Of a stretch of DNA of 17,893 nucleotides, positions 1 to 6,570 are shown piece by piece (the stretch's first letter is position 1; each line of letters opens with the position of its first letter). The stretch lies in assembly GCA_964436315.1 (NCBI GenBank), contig CAYTCZ010000084.1:1-17893 (forward strand), written 5' to 3'. The stretch comes from CAYTCZ01 sp964436315. GTDB lineage: Bacteria; Actinomycetota; Thermoleophilia; Gaiellales; Gaiellaceae. The position numbers were made by a program, and so were the translations under genes. The notes beneath the pieces are model-generated. The model ran no database searches and had not been told where the DNA came from. It saw only the letters and a program-made list of their open reading frames with translations.

Positions 1-481
1 ATCCGCGCTGCACCAAAGCGATGAGCGAGACGATTACCGCCACGCCGATCCCTCCCAGCGATCGCCTGGACCAACCCGGCTCCGATATTCGATGCCCCGA
101 GACGGCGATAAGGCGCCACAGTTCTTCGAAGAAGTTGCCGGCCTCAACAGAAACGCCGAAGAGCTTCGGAGCCTGGCTGACGGCGATGACGAGTCCAAGG
201 CCAATCGTGTAGCCCGTGATTACCGGCTTTGCCAGAAACTCTGAGATGAAGCCCAGCCGTGCGAAGCCCGCGAAGAGAAGAATTCCGCCCGTTAGCAACG
301 CGAGGGCGGCGGAGGGCTGGACAAAATGCTCAGGGTCGCCCGCTGCAAGCGGCGCGACGGTGGCTGCGGAGAGGATCGCCACCGCCGAACTCTGTCCGAC
401 GTTCAGTTGCCGGCACTTCCCGAGGATGGCGTAAAGGAGGAGGCCGGCGAGAGCCGCGTACAGCCCGGCCTCGGGTGGCAC
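1..481 (-). CDS. SulP-family anion transporter, partial, 5' end missing
   Basis: The minus strand from about 481 to the left edge encodes an open protein that I recognise as the SulP (sulfate permease/SLC26) membrane domain. It reads VPPEAGLYAALAGLLLYAIL, then a QLNVGQSSAVAILSAATVAP segment, then KPVITGYTIGLGLVIAVSQA. These match the family's loop after helix 1, the conserved 'QLSVGP'-like stretch and the later 'GFxxGxGL' helix. SulP proteins import sulfate, bicarbonate or other anions across the inner membrane; the substrate cannot be told here. The gene continues beyond base 1. The odd part is the 5' end: in frame, a TGA lies at 539-541 and no ATG follows it. The first usable start is GTG at 479-481, right at the conserved PPEAGLY loop, so the first transmembrane helix is missing. 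Family identity is secure; whether the gene is functional is doubtful. Confidence 0.8.
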   Translation of the reverse strand, partial: MPPEAGLYAALAGLLLYAILGKCRQLNVGQSSAVAILSAATVAPLAAGDPEHFVQPSAALALLTGGILLFAGFARLGFISEFLAKPVITGYTIGLGLVIAVSQAPKLFGVSVEAGNFFEELWRLIAVSGHRISEPGWSRRSLGGIGVAVIVSLIALVQRG

Positions 482-556
482 GCCAGCAGTCGTCGGCTCG
501 ATGGCAGGGGGTCGCCCCGGCTTCTCTAGGATGCGCGGTCAGGTGAAAGGAGAGCT

Positions 557-985
557 ATGAAAGTACGAACGTTTGGCGCCGTCCTGCTAGTCGTCGTCCT
601 CGGCGCTGTGGCAGCCTGCGGCGGCGATTCCCAGGAGAACGCACTCGAGGACTTGTGCAACAGCCTGACTGAGGTAGACGAGGCGATTCAGGGCATTGTC
701 AGCCTCGATCCGGCGACCGCGACGAGAGATGACCTCGAAGACGCGATCAACGAGGCTCGAGATGCGGGAGACCAGGTCGTCGAAGCGGCACAGGATCTTG
801 AGGAAGCGAACGCTGACGCGCTGTCGGCGGCAATTGGCAACTTCAGGGACGCAGTCGCCGACCTGCCAGACGACACGTCGCTCCAAGAGGGAATTGCGGC
901 CGTCGGTGGAGCGTTCGTTGCTCTTACCGACGAGGTGGAGAACCTCGAGAGCCAGAACTGCGCAGAACCGGCGACGTCCGAGTAA
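557..985 (+). CDS. Small secreted lipoprotein, unknown function
   Basis: A 142-residue protein with a classic lipoprotein signal: Lys/Arg near the N-terminus, a hydrophobic stretch (residues 6-18) and a lipobox VAAC with the lipidated cysteine at 21, followed by GGDSQ. The mature part is acidic and mostly helical, with heptad-like Asp/Glu/Ala/Leu patterns. It has two further cysteines, one near residue 34 and one near the C-terminus (QNC), which could form a disulfide outside the cell. The start is well supported by AAAGGAGAG just upstream of ATG. It faces away from the SulP gene, so 482-556 must hold its promoter, though I cannot point to clear -35/-10 boxes. I do not recognise a named family beyond actinobacterial small lipoproteins. 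A hairpin follows the stop codon. Confidence 0.85.
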   Translation: MKVRTFGAVLLVVVLGAVAACGGDSQENALEDLCNSLTEVDEAIQGIVSLDPATATRDDLEDAINEARDAGDQVVEAAQDLEEANADALSAAIGNFRDAVADLPDDTSLQEGIAAVGGAFVALTDEVENLESQNCAEPATSE

Positions 986-1003
986 CAGCCAGAACAATTC
1001 AAT

Positions 1004-1047
1004 GAGAGACACGGCGCCCCGCCAATTGCGGGGCCGCCGTGTCTCTC
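1004..1047 (+). terminator. Strong hairpin after the lipoprotein gene
   Basis: Bases 1004-1047 form a near-perfect inverted repeat. The left arm GAGAGACACGGCGCCCCGC pairs with a right arm ending CCGTGTCTCTC, with one unpaired G in the right arm and a CAATT loop. The stem is about 19 bp and very GC-rich. It begins 18 bases after the lipoprotein stop codon and ends 44 bases before the next start. There is no U-tract on either side, so it would be a U-less (actinobacterial-style) terminator or an mRNA-stabilising 3' structure. The structure is directly visible; its role is inferred. Confidence 0.6.
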
Positions 1048-1091
1048 CCGACGCCCACTATGCCGATCGGCTATATCATCGCTTGCCCAGA

Positions 1092-2450
1092 ATGCCCGAG
1101 ACCGAACCCGCTCCAACGCACACCGATTCGCGACCTTCGCTGATTCGCAGGATCGGCGTCGCACTTCTGATCGTCCTCGCTACGATCATCCTGTTCGTTG
1201 CCGCCCTCGCAGCCTGGGCCGATCGGATCCTGCTCGATCCCAACGAATGGGCCGACACGTCGGCCGAGTTGCTCGAGAACGAGGACGTCCAGGAGGCGCT
1301 CGGCCCGTTCCTTGTCGACCGGGTCTTCATGTCGGTGGACGTTGCCGGCGAACTCGAGGAGACGCTCCCCGAGAACCTTCAGCCGCTCGCCCCGGTGGCT
1401 GCCGCGGGTCTCCAGGAGCTTGCCGCGCGGGCGGCGACCGAAGTCCTATCGAGCCCCGTCTTCATTGACGCCTGGCGCGAAGCCAACTTCATCGCAGCCA
1501 GCGCCTTCGTGACACTCATCAAGGACGAGGGGGAGTTCCTCCGAACCACCGACGGCGTGGTCAGTCTCGACGCACGCGCGCTCGTACAGGCGGTTGCCGA
1601 GCGCATTGGAGTCGGCGAAGACGCCGTCGACCAGATCCCCGAGGACTCCGGCCAGATCGTCATCGTGGAGTCGCAGGAACTAGGGGCGATCCAGACGCTC
1701 GTTCGCATCCTCGATGTCGTCGGCACCTGGCTTTGGGCGATCTCGCTGGCTCTATACGTCGTTGCCGGCCTTCTCGCAAGGGGCTTTCGGCTGAAGGCGC
1801 TTCGCTGGTCGAGCTACGGCTTCCTACTAAGCGGTTTTCTGCTTCTATTTCTCCTGCGAGTCGGCGGCGATCAGTTGGTCAGTGCAGTCGCCGCGAACAG
1901 CAAGGGACAAGACGCGGGTCTCGCCGTTTGGGTGATCCTGACCGGGGCGCTGCAGGACACGGGGCGAACGCTCCTGATCCTCGGTGTGATCGCTCTCGTC
2001 GCCTCCTGGCTCGCCGGCCCGGGCCGACGAGCAACCTCGGTGCGCGCCTGGCTTGCGCCGGCAATGCGCGAGCGGCCCGATCTCATCTTCGGCGGCTACG
2101 CAGTCGTTGTCCTGATCATCCTCATCTGGGGTCCGGTGCGGTCGTCGAGCGACCTCGTCTCAGTGCTCGTCCTTTTTGCCTTCGCGACTGTCGGCCTGGT
2201 CGCTTTCCGGCGTCAGATCGTGGCCGAATTTCCCGATGCGACATTTGGAGAGGGCTGGAGCGTCCGCGGATGGGCTAGTGGACTGACGAGTGCCGCGACA
2301 TCACGGGTCAGCGGTGAGCCGGCTGCGCCCGCAACCGCCGAGGCCGGTCGAATCGACAGCCTCGAGCGCCTCGCCGCCCTTCGGGACAGTGACGCGATCA
2401 CACGGGCCGAGTACGAATCGCAAAAGGCCCGAATACTTGCCGAGGACTAG
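1092..2450 (+). CDS. Six-helix membrane protein with C-terminal SHOCT domain
   Basis: A 452-residue predicted membrane protein. Helix 1 (about 19-42) is followed by a ~160-residue region, probably extracytoplasmic, beginning ADRILLDPNEWAD. Five more helices lie near 207-229, 240-258, 292-308, 331-349 and 354-373. The cytoplasmic tail ends with a SHOCT domain (about 421-451: IDSLERLAALRDSDAITRAEY), a short helical domain found at the C-termini of many bacterial proteins and thought to mediate oligomerisation. The 'W-A-D ... LLDP ... W' pattern after helix 1 resembles a broad group of actinobacterial integral membrane proteins of unknown function. I chose ATG 1092 because helix 1 then sits at a normal distance from the N-terminus. 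The frame is open far upstream, but that part overlaps the lipoprotein gene and is not protein-like. The upstream site is weak. No enzymatic motif is visible. Confidence 0.85.
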   Translation: MPETEPAPTHTDSRPSLIRRIGVALLIVLATIILFVAALAAWADRILLDPNEWADTSAELLENEDVQEALGPFLVDRVFMSVDVAGELEETLPENLQPLAPVAAAGLQELAARAATEVLSSPVFIDAWREANFIAASAFVTLIKDEGEFLRTTDGVVSLDARALVQAVAERIGVGEDAVDQIPEDSGQIVIVESQELGAIQTLVRILDVVGTWLWAISLALYVVAGLLARGFRLKALRWSSYGFLLSGFLLLFLLRVGGDQLVSAVAANSKGQDAGLAVWVILTGALQDTGRTLLILGVIALVASWLAGPGRRATSVRAWLAPAMRERPDLIFGGYAVVVLIILIWGPVRSSSDLVSVLVLFAFATVGLVAFRRQIVAEFPDATFGEGWSVRGWASGLTSAATSRVSGEPAAPATAEAGRIDSLERLAALRDSDAITRAEYESQKARILAED

Positions 2451-2662
2451 GGCCGACGCGGCTCCCGATCCAGCCCAAGGATCGCCGAGTCCCGTCACGA
2501 GGGTGTCGTGGCACACCGGCGAGCAAGCACTAGAAGCGGACTACGGGTGTGACAAGATCCCCTGCTCCCGTGCTCGGATACTTCATCAGGCGGACGCGGC
2601 CCGGTGAGTGAGCAACCAGCCGCCGTTTCTGACCTGATACCGGCCGCGATTGAGAGGAGCCG
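2451..2662. other. Intergenic region with no recognised element
   Basis: This 212-bp stretch separates the SHOCT protein from the YccF gene on the same strand. I see no convincing ORF, terminator stem or promoter pair. Its last bases carry GAGAGGAG, the ribosome-binding site of the next gene. The spacing suggests that the YccF gene has its own promoter here. Confidence 0.4.
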
Positions 2663-3109
2663 ATGCGAGTAGCACTCAACATCTTCTGGCTGGTCTTCGG
2701 AGGCGTCTTTGTCGCCTTCTGGTACCTCCTTGCCGCTGGGATCATGTTCATCCTCATCATCACCATCCCGCTCGGCTGGCAGACGCTCAAGTACGGCCGC
2801 TTCGCCCTCTGGCCCTTCAGCCGGACTCTCGTGAAGACAGACTTCGAGCACACTGCGAGATCCATCATCGGGAACGCGATCTGGATCATCCTATTCGCCT
2901 GGTGGCTCGCGATCTTCCACGTCTTCGCCGCCTTACTGCTGCTCTTTACCATCATCGGGATCCCACTCTCGGTCGTTCACTTGCGCATGGCGATCGCGAT
3001 TTGGACACCGTTCGGGCACGACGTGCTTTCACTCGAAGACCTCGAGGATCAATCCCAGACAGTCGTCGCCGTCCAGCAGTCAGGGAAGACAGGCACTCAG
3101 AGCGCCTAG
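2663..3109 (+). CDS. yccF: YccF-family (DUF307) inner-membrane protein
   Basis: A 148-residue membrane protein with the internal duplication of the YccF family. TIPLGWQTLKYGRFALWPFS (about 34-53) and TIIGIPLSVVHLRMAIAIW (about 96-114, followed by TPFG) are the two copies of the 'T-I-x-G-I-P-x-G ... K/R ... A-x-W-P-F-G' motif. Each copy follows a long hydrophobic segment (about 5-33 and 68-95). E. coli YccF is an inner-membrane protein of unknown function, and its length (148 aa) is the same. The start is supported by GAGAGGAG 4-11 bases upstream of ATG. The C-terminal ~25 residues are polar and divergent. A sulfatase remnant starts 65 bp downstream. Confidence 0.88.
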   Translation: MRVALNIFWLVFGGVFVAFWYLLAAGIMFILIITIPLGWQTLKYGRFALWPFSRTLVKTDFEHTARSIIGNAIWIILFAWWLAIFHVFAALLLLFTIIGIPLSVVHLRMAIAIWTPFGHDVLSLEDLEDQSQTVVAVQQSGKTGTQSA

Positions 3110-3174
3110 CTGATGGGCGAGGCGGCTCTGTGCGCGCGCGACGGGGCCTTGAATCCTGACAACGAGGAGGAGCC

Positions 3175-3376
3175 GTGGGTCGGAAGATCCTGTTGATCAC
3201 TCGACGGATCAGAGGGTGAGCTCTACGGTCTGAAAGAGGATCCGGGAGAGCTCACAAATCTCTGGGACGATCCTGCGTATGCGAGTGTCAAGGCGGGCAT
3301 GATCGAAACGATCCGGACGGACCTGCTCGCGCGACCTCGGTTCCGCAACCGACCGGTACCGGGCGCGTTGATCTAA
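3175..3376 (+). pseudogene. Sulfatase remnant with large internal deletion
   Basis: GTG 3175, preceded by the strong site CGAGGAGG, begins VGRKILLIT, the usual N-terminus of type I sulfatases (M-G-R-K-I-L-L-I-T-T-D-Q). The frame then runs into TGA at 3217-3219. In the next frame, 3215-3376 encodes GELYGLKEDPGELTNLWDDP and a further ~33 residues to TAA. This is the conserved sulfatase C-terminus, 'GELYDLExDPxELxNLxDDP'. About 400 residues that should lie between, including the active-site C/S-x-P-x-R motif, are absent. If TC at 3201-3202 is ignored, the bases read I-T-T-D-Q-R, so the deletion joined the two ends near GACGGATCAGAGG. The remnant ends 20 bp before the formylglycine-generating enzyme gene, the usual sulfatase partner. 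It cannot make an active sulfatase. A misassembly is the main alternative. Confidence 0.82.
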
Positions 3377-3396
3377 CAGACGCGTAAGCTCTTGGT

Positions 3397-4380
3397 GTGA
3401 GTACCTCGGCTCCTGGAACGGGCGCGGCGGCCCCTCCCGGTCCGCCGCCGTTCTTCGACATGGTCTGGATACCCGGCGGAACCTTCTGGATGGGTTCCGA
3501 CAACGGCTATCCGGAGGAGCGACCTGCTCACTTAGCGTCCGTCGACGGCTTCTGGATGGACGAACACCAAGTTACGAACGTTGAGTATGCGCGCTTCGTC
3601 GAAGAGACCGGGTGGAAGACGAATGCCGAGACGCCGCCGCGGCCGGAGGACTACCCGGGCGTTCCCCAGCACCAGCTCCGCGTAGGCTCAGGGGTCTTCC
3701 AGCAGCCGTCGCATCCGGTCGACCTGCGCAACCCCGGTAACTGGTGGGACTACACGGGTGGAGCTGAGTGGCGCCACCCATTGGGGCCCGACAGCACCAT
3801 CGAAGGCAAAGACGACCTCCCGGTTGTCCACGTCGCGTACGAGGATGCACGCGCGTATGCCGAGTGGGCCGGCAAGCAACTCCCCACCGAGGCCCAGTGG
3901 GAGTTCGCGGCTCGGGGCGGCCTCGACCGCGCGACCTACGTGTGGGGCGAGGACTTCTATCCAGACGGGCAGGCTGTTGCCAACACGTGGGAAGGCCGGT
4001 TTCCGTGGGAGAACAAGAAGTCGACGTCGCCTGGCCCGGTGCCGGTTCGGTCGTTTCCGCCGAACGGCTACGGCTTGTACGAGATGGCTGGAAATGTCTG
4101 GGAGTGGACGACGGACTACTTCCAGCGTGGACACGACGTCGTGAGCGGCTGTTGTCCACCTCACAACCCAACCGGGCCGCAGAAGGGAGTCGTTGAGGCG
4201 GCCGCTCCGACGATGCAAATGCGGGTCGTCAAGGGCGGCTCCTTCCTGTGCTCGCACAACTACTGCCGGCGCTATCGGCCGGCCGCGCGCCACGGCGAGA
4301 CCGTGGACACATCCACCTGTCACATTGGGTTTCGCTGCATCGTTCCAGCAGTGCAGCCAGGCTCGCAGGGCAGTCCGTAG
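3397..4380 (+). CDS. Formylglycine-generating enzyme (sulfatase-modifying factor)
   Basis: A 327-residue protein of the FGE-sulfatase (SUMF1/C-type-lectin-like) fold. It begins with MVWIPGGTFWMGS (22-34), then LPTEAQWEFAARGG (162-175) and GNVWEW (232-237). It ends with the diagnostic FGE segment GGSFLCSHNYCRRYRPAAR. The cysteines at 285 and 290 correspond to the copper-binding catalytic pair of true FGEs. This separates it from related SUMF1-fold proteins such as EgtB. The terminal 'HIGFRC' is also typical. FGE oxidises a cysteine in the C-x-P-x-R motif of sulfatases to formylglycine using oxygen, so an aerobic host fits. The start is GTG 3397 with a poor ribosome-binding site; ATG at residue 22 is an alternative. 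It sits 20 bp behind the sulfatase remnant, so it would now serve other sulfatases in the genome, if any. Confidence 0.93.
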   Translation: MSTSAPGTGAAAPPGPPPFFDMVWIPGGTFWMGSDNGYPEERPAHLASVDGFWMDEHQVTNVEYARFVEETGWKTNAETPPRPEDYPGVPQHQLRVGSGVFQQPSHPVDLRNPGNWWDYTGGAEWRHPLGPDSTIEGKDDLPVVHVAYEDARAYAEWAGKQLPTEAQWEFAARGGLDRATYVWGEDFYPDGQAVANTWEGRFPWENKKSTSPGPVPVRSFPPNGYGLYEMAGNVWEWTTDYFQRGHDVVSGCCPPHNPTGPQKGVVEAAAPTMQMRVVKGGSFLCSHNYCRRYRPAARHGETVDTSTCHIGFRCIVPAVQPGSQGSP

Positions 4381-4737
4381 CCGCGCGTCGGTACATACAA
4401 GACGAGGTCAGCGACTGGACTGCAACCGCCTCCACGAGGCGCGTTCTCTCTATCGTTGGCGTTCGCTCAGTACCACGATCGACGTGCGTTTCTGTTCCCA
4501 CCTCCCCACCCATGGGTGGGGGTGTCATCCACCCGCCACCCACCGAAGACGTTACGGCACAAGACGAAGCACGTGTGGAGCTGAAGCCGTCAAAAGAGCG
4601 CCAAGACTGAAACACGGCCTCGGACCTTCGACGTCCCGGATCGGCTTCTGGAGCCCCCAGGGTATGAGTCCGTTTCGGGCCGACGAAAGGGGCTGGGCCA
4701 GGCTCATCAGCAGCCCCTCGGTCCTCGAGGCACCCGT
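4381..4737. other. 357-bp intergenic region holding an unusual G/C-rich structured element
   Basis: No protein-like ORF is seen between the FGE stop and the TPR gene; the open frames here have no recognisable content. The one clear structure is the three-arm inverted-repeat element at 4504-4541, described separately. Signals for the TPR gene should lie in the 3' half or just inside the listed start. There is no tRNA-like or terminator-with-U-tract sequence. Confidence 0.45.
4504..4541. repeat. Three-arm inverted repeat with two mutually exclusive hairpins
   Basis: Arm A (CCCCACCC, 4504-4511) and the first bases of arm B (GGGTGGGGGTG, 4514-4524) form a perfect 18-bp palindrome, CCCCACCCATGGGTGGGG. 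Arm B can instead pair with arm C (CACCCGCCACCC, 4530-4541), giving 11 bp with one bulged G and a TCATC loop. Because B is shared, only one hairpin can form at a time. No U-tract follows either structure. The minus strand of arm C and its flank, GGTGGGTGGCGGGTGG, has four short G-runs. The pairing is visible in the sequence; any regulatory role is a guess. Confidence 0.45.
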
Positions 4738-5916
4738 ATGTCGGGTCTCTCGCGAGAACTTTGTGCTGAAGTGTTCGATAATGCACGGGTAGTGACCGAA
4801 AGCCCGCAGCGATCGTCCCATCCCGACACTGATCGACTGATGGCCGACGGTCGGATCCGACTCAACGCCGGAGACTACGAAGGCGCGCTCGAGGCGACCA
4901 CCAAAGCGACCGAAGTCGACCCTGGCAACGCCGCCGCCTGGCTCGACCGCGCGGAGGCGCTGGTGGGCCTCGACCGAACAGAGGATGCGCTCGAGTCCGT
5001 AACGAAGGCAACCGAGGCGGATCCGGAACTGGCCCCCGCCTGGGCAAACAAGGCTGGGACACTCCTCGCCCTTTCGAGGTACGACGAAGCGCTCGAGGCT
5101 GCCACCCGGGCGACTGAGCTCAACGAGGATCTCGCAGGCGCGTGGCTCTACAAGGCGGGAGCACTCGCCAACCTCGATCGAAACGAAGAGGCTCTCGAGG
5201 CTTGCGAGCTCTCGCTCGCGGCGAACCCTGACGACGCGCTCGCGTGGCAAGGTCAGGGAGTTCTCCTCGACCGACTCGGACGCTTCGGTGATGCCGCGGA
5301 TGCGTACTCCAAAGCGCTGGAGCTCGATCCCGACAACCCAGCGCTCGTCCTGAAAAAGGCGGACGCGCTGGCTGGAGCTGAGAACTACGACGATGCGCTC
5401 GAGGCCTACTTCGAAGCGACACGACTCGATCCGGAGAACTCACAGGCCTGGAACAACCAAGGCGCGACTCTCATGAAGCGCGACAGCCCTTCCGAGGCGC
5501 TCGTCGCCTACACCAAGGCCACCGAGCTCGCGCCTACCGATTCGGTGGCCTGGGGCAATCGCGCAACAGCGCTCGCCAAGATGGAGCGAAACGACGAGGC
5601 GATCGAGGATTTCAAGAAGGCTGCCGAGCTGGACCCAGAGAACCCTGACGCGTGGGCTGCCCTGGGCAACGAGTACGGCCACGCGGACAAATACGAAGAG
5701 GCCCTCGCCGCTTTCGACAAGGCAATCGCACTCAGTCCGGACGATCCGTCCCTCCAGCAGAACCGAGCCTACGCGTTAGGAAAGCTGGGCCGGATGGACG
5801 ACGCGGCGACCGAGTACGAGAAATCGCGCGATCTCATCGACGAGAAGGAGAAGGAGCCCGAGGGGCTCATGGGTCGAGTCCGCCGCTGGCTCGGACTGAA
5901 GTCAGAGGACGACTAG
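4738..5916 (+). CDS. TPR-repeat protein (ten tandem TPRs)
   Basis: A protein of up to 392 residues made almost wholly of tetratricopeptide repeats. Ten 34-residue units run from about residue 35 to 372, each with the usual 'AW-x-x-x-G-x-x-L ... Y-x-E-A-L-x-A-x-x-K-A-x-x-L-D-P' pattern (for example GRFGDAADAYSKALELDP, ENYDDALEAYFEATRLDP). It has no signal peptide or enzymatic domain and ends in a basic-then-acidic tail (GRVRRWLGLKSEDD), so a cytoplasmic protein-binding scaffold is likely. The partner is unknown. ATG 4738 has GAGG seven bases upstream. The first ~18 residues are not TPR-like, and GTG 4792 is a good alternative start, lying ten bases after a GATAAT box. Its TAG stop overlaps the stop codon of the convergent PIN toxin. 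Confidence 0.88.
   Translation: MSGLSRELCAEVFDNARVVTESPQRSSHPDTDRLMADGRIRLNAGDYEGALEATTKATEVDPGNAAAWLDRAEALVGLDRTEDALESVTKATEADPELAPAWANKAGTLLALSRYDEALEAATRATELNEDLAGAWLYKAGALANLDRNEEALEACELSLAANPDDALAWQGQGVLLDRLGRFGDAADAYSKALELDPDNPALVLKKADALAGAENYDDALEAYFEATRLDPENSQAWNNQGATLMKRDSPSEALVAYTKATELAPTDSVAWGNRATALAKMERNDEAIEDFKKAAELDPENPDAWAALGNEYGHADKYEEALAAFDKAIALSPDDPSLQQNRAYALGKLGRMDDAATEYEKSRDLIDEKEKEPEGLMGRVRRWLGLKSEDD
4777..4782 (+). promoter_or_regulatory. Possible -10 box (GATAAT) inside the annotated TPR start region
   Basis: GATAAT at 4777-4782 is a close match to the sigma-70 -10 consensus, in a locally AT-richer stretch. Transcription would begin near 4789-4791, at or just before GTG 4792, giving a leaderless mRNA. 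The bases 17 upstream (GAGAAC) are not a good -35. This is weak evidence and conflicts with the upstream ATG 4738. Confidence 0.25.
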
Positions 5917-6341
5917 GCCCCAGGGTCGCTCGCACACCTATCAGACCACCTGACGTCTTTCGTCGCCCAGGCGAAATCCCGGATCCTCGAGTCCCTCGAG
6001 ACGAGAGGAACAACGAATTCTGTCGCAGTCGCGTAGAGCATCTGATCCGCGGGATCTCCGTCGAAACCGAGCCCGCTTAGCAGACCCGCCTCGGCCGCTG
6101 CTTGGGCGGAGACCGGCGCGATCTCGACTCGCTCGTCCTCTTGCAGATCTCGAATCCACACGAAAAGCGGACGATCGAGCGCGATCCGATTCCTTTCGAC
6201 GAGTGTGCTGACCTCCCAGAACGACACTGGGCTCAGCAAGACCGTGTCGGCGCGGGCCAACTCGTGGGTAGCTCCTTTCGACAGCCGTGAGCCCCCGGCT
6301 TTCCACCACAGGAGCACATGGGTGTCGAGCAGAACCCTCAC
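5913..6341 (-). CDS. vapC: PIN-domain ribonuclease toxin (VapC-like)
   Basis: A 142-residue PIN-domain protein of the 'DTHVLLWW' toxin group, starting VRVLLDTHVLLWW. Conserved acids expected to bind Mg/Mn are present: D6, E43 (SFWEVS), D96/D99 (GDPADQ) and D117 (SRDSRI). Such toxins cut tRNA or other RNA when their antitoxin is lost. The start is GTG 6341, eleven bases after the stop of an upstream ORF that looks like the antitoxin, so the two would be co-transcribed. The stop codon (TAG, 5913-5915) overlaps the stop of the convergent TPR gene. The length is normal and no active-site residue is missing, so the toxin looks intact. Confidence 0.88.
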   Translation of the reverse strand: MRVLLDTHVLLWWKAGGSRLSKGATHELARADTVLLSPVSFWEVSTLVERNRIALDRPLFVWIRDLQEDERVEIAPVSAQAAAEAGLLSGLGFDGDPADQMLYATATEFVVPLVSRDSRIRDFAWATKDVRWSDRCASDPGA

Positions 6342-6352
6342 ACGGGAGCCGG

Positions 6353-6452
6353 CTACTCGCTCGCGACTTCCCAGCGCTCGCCGGTCGAGAAGTAGTCCTC
6401 GTCTGAATCGGCGAGAAGCGACACGCTTCCATCTGTCTCGCGCATCTCGACA
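6353..6452 (-). CDS. Antitoxin partner of the PIN toxin, C-terminal part only
   Basis: Between the scaffold gap and the toxin, the minus strand encodes VEMRETDGSVSLLADSDED and then YFSTGERWEVASE before TAG (6353-6355). Its position, 11 bases before the toxin start, and its acidic charge fit an antitoxin of a type II toxin-antitoxin pair. The N-terminal DNA-binding part lies in the N run, so its family (Phd/YefM, AbrB or other) cannot be assigned from what remains. The reading frame across the gap is unknown. Confidence 0.55.
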
Positions 6453-6552
6453 NNNNNNNNNNNNNNNNNNNNNNNNNNNNNNNNNNNNNNNNNNNNNNNN
6501 NNNNNNNNNNNNNNNNNNNNNNNNNNNNNNNNNNNNNNNNNNNNNNNNNNNN
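6453..6552. other. Assembly gap (100 N)
   Basis: Exactly 100 N, which is usually a placeholder for a gap of unknown size. It removes the start of the antitoxin gene and the region just downstream of the SpoIIAA-like gene. Confidence 0.95.
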
Positions 6553-6570
6553 TATTGCCGAGCCGACGCG

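Noticed and set aside
587..1164. Long minus-strand ORFs opposite the lipoprotein and SHOCT genes
   Set aside because: They are shadows: Arg/Ser-rich translations with no family similarity, while the opposite strand has a signal peptide and a good ribosome-binding site.
4861..5840. Tandem repeats in the TPR gene as a DNA repeat or CRISPR-like array
   Set aside because: The ~102-bp periodicity comes from the 34-residue protein repeat. The DNA copies are too divergent for a true DNA repeat array.
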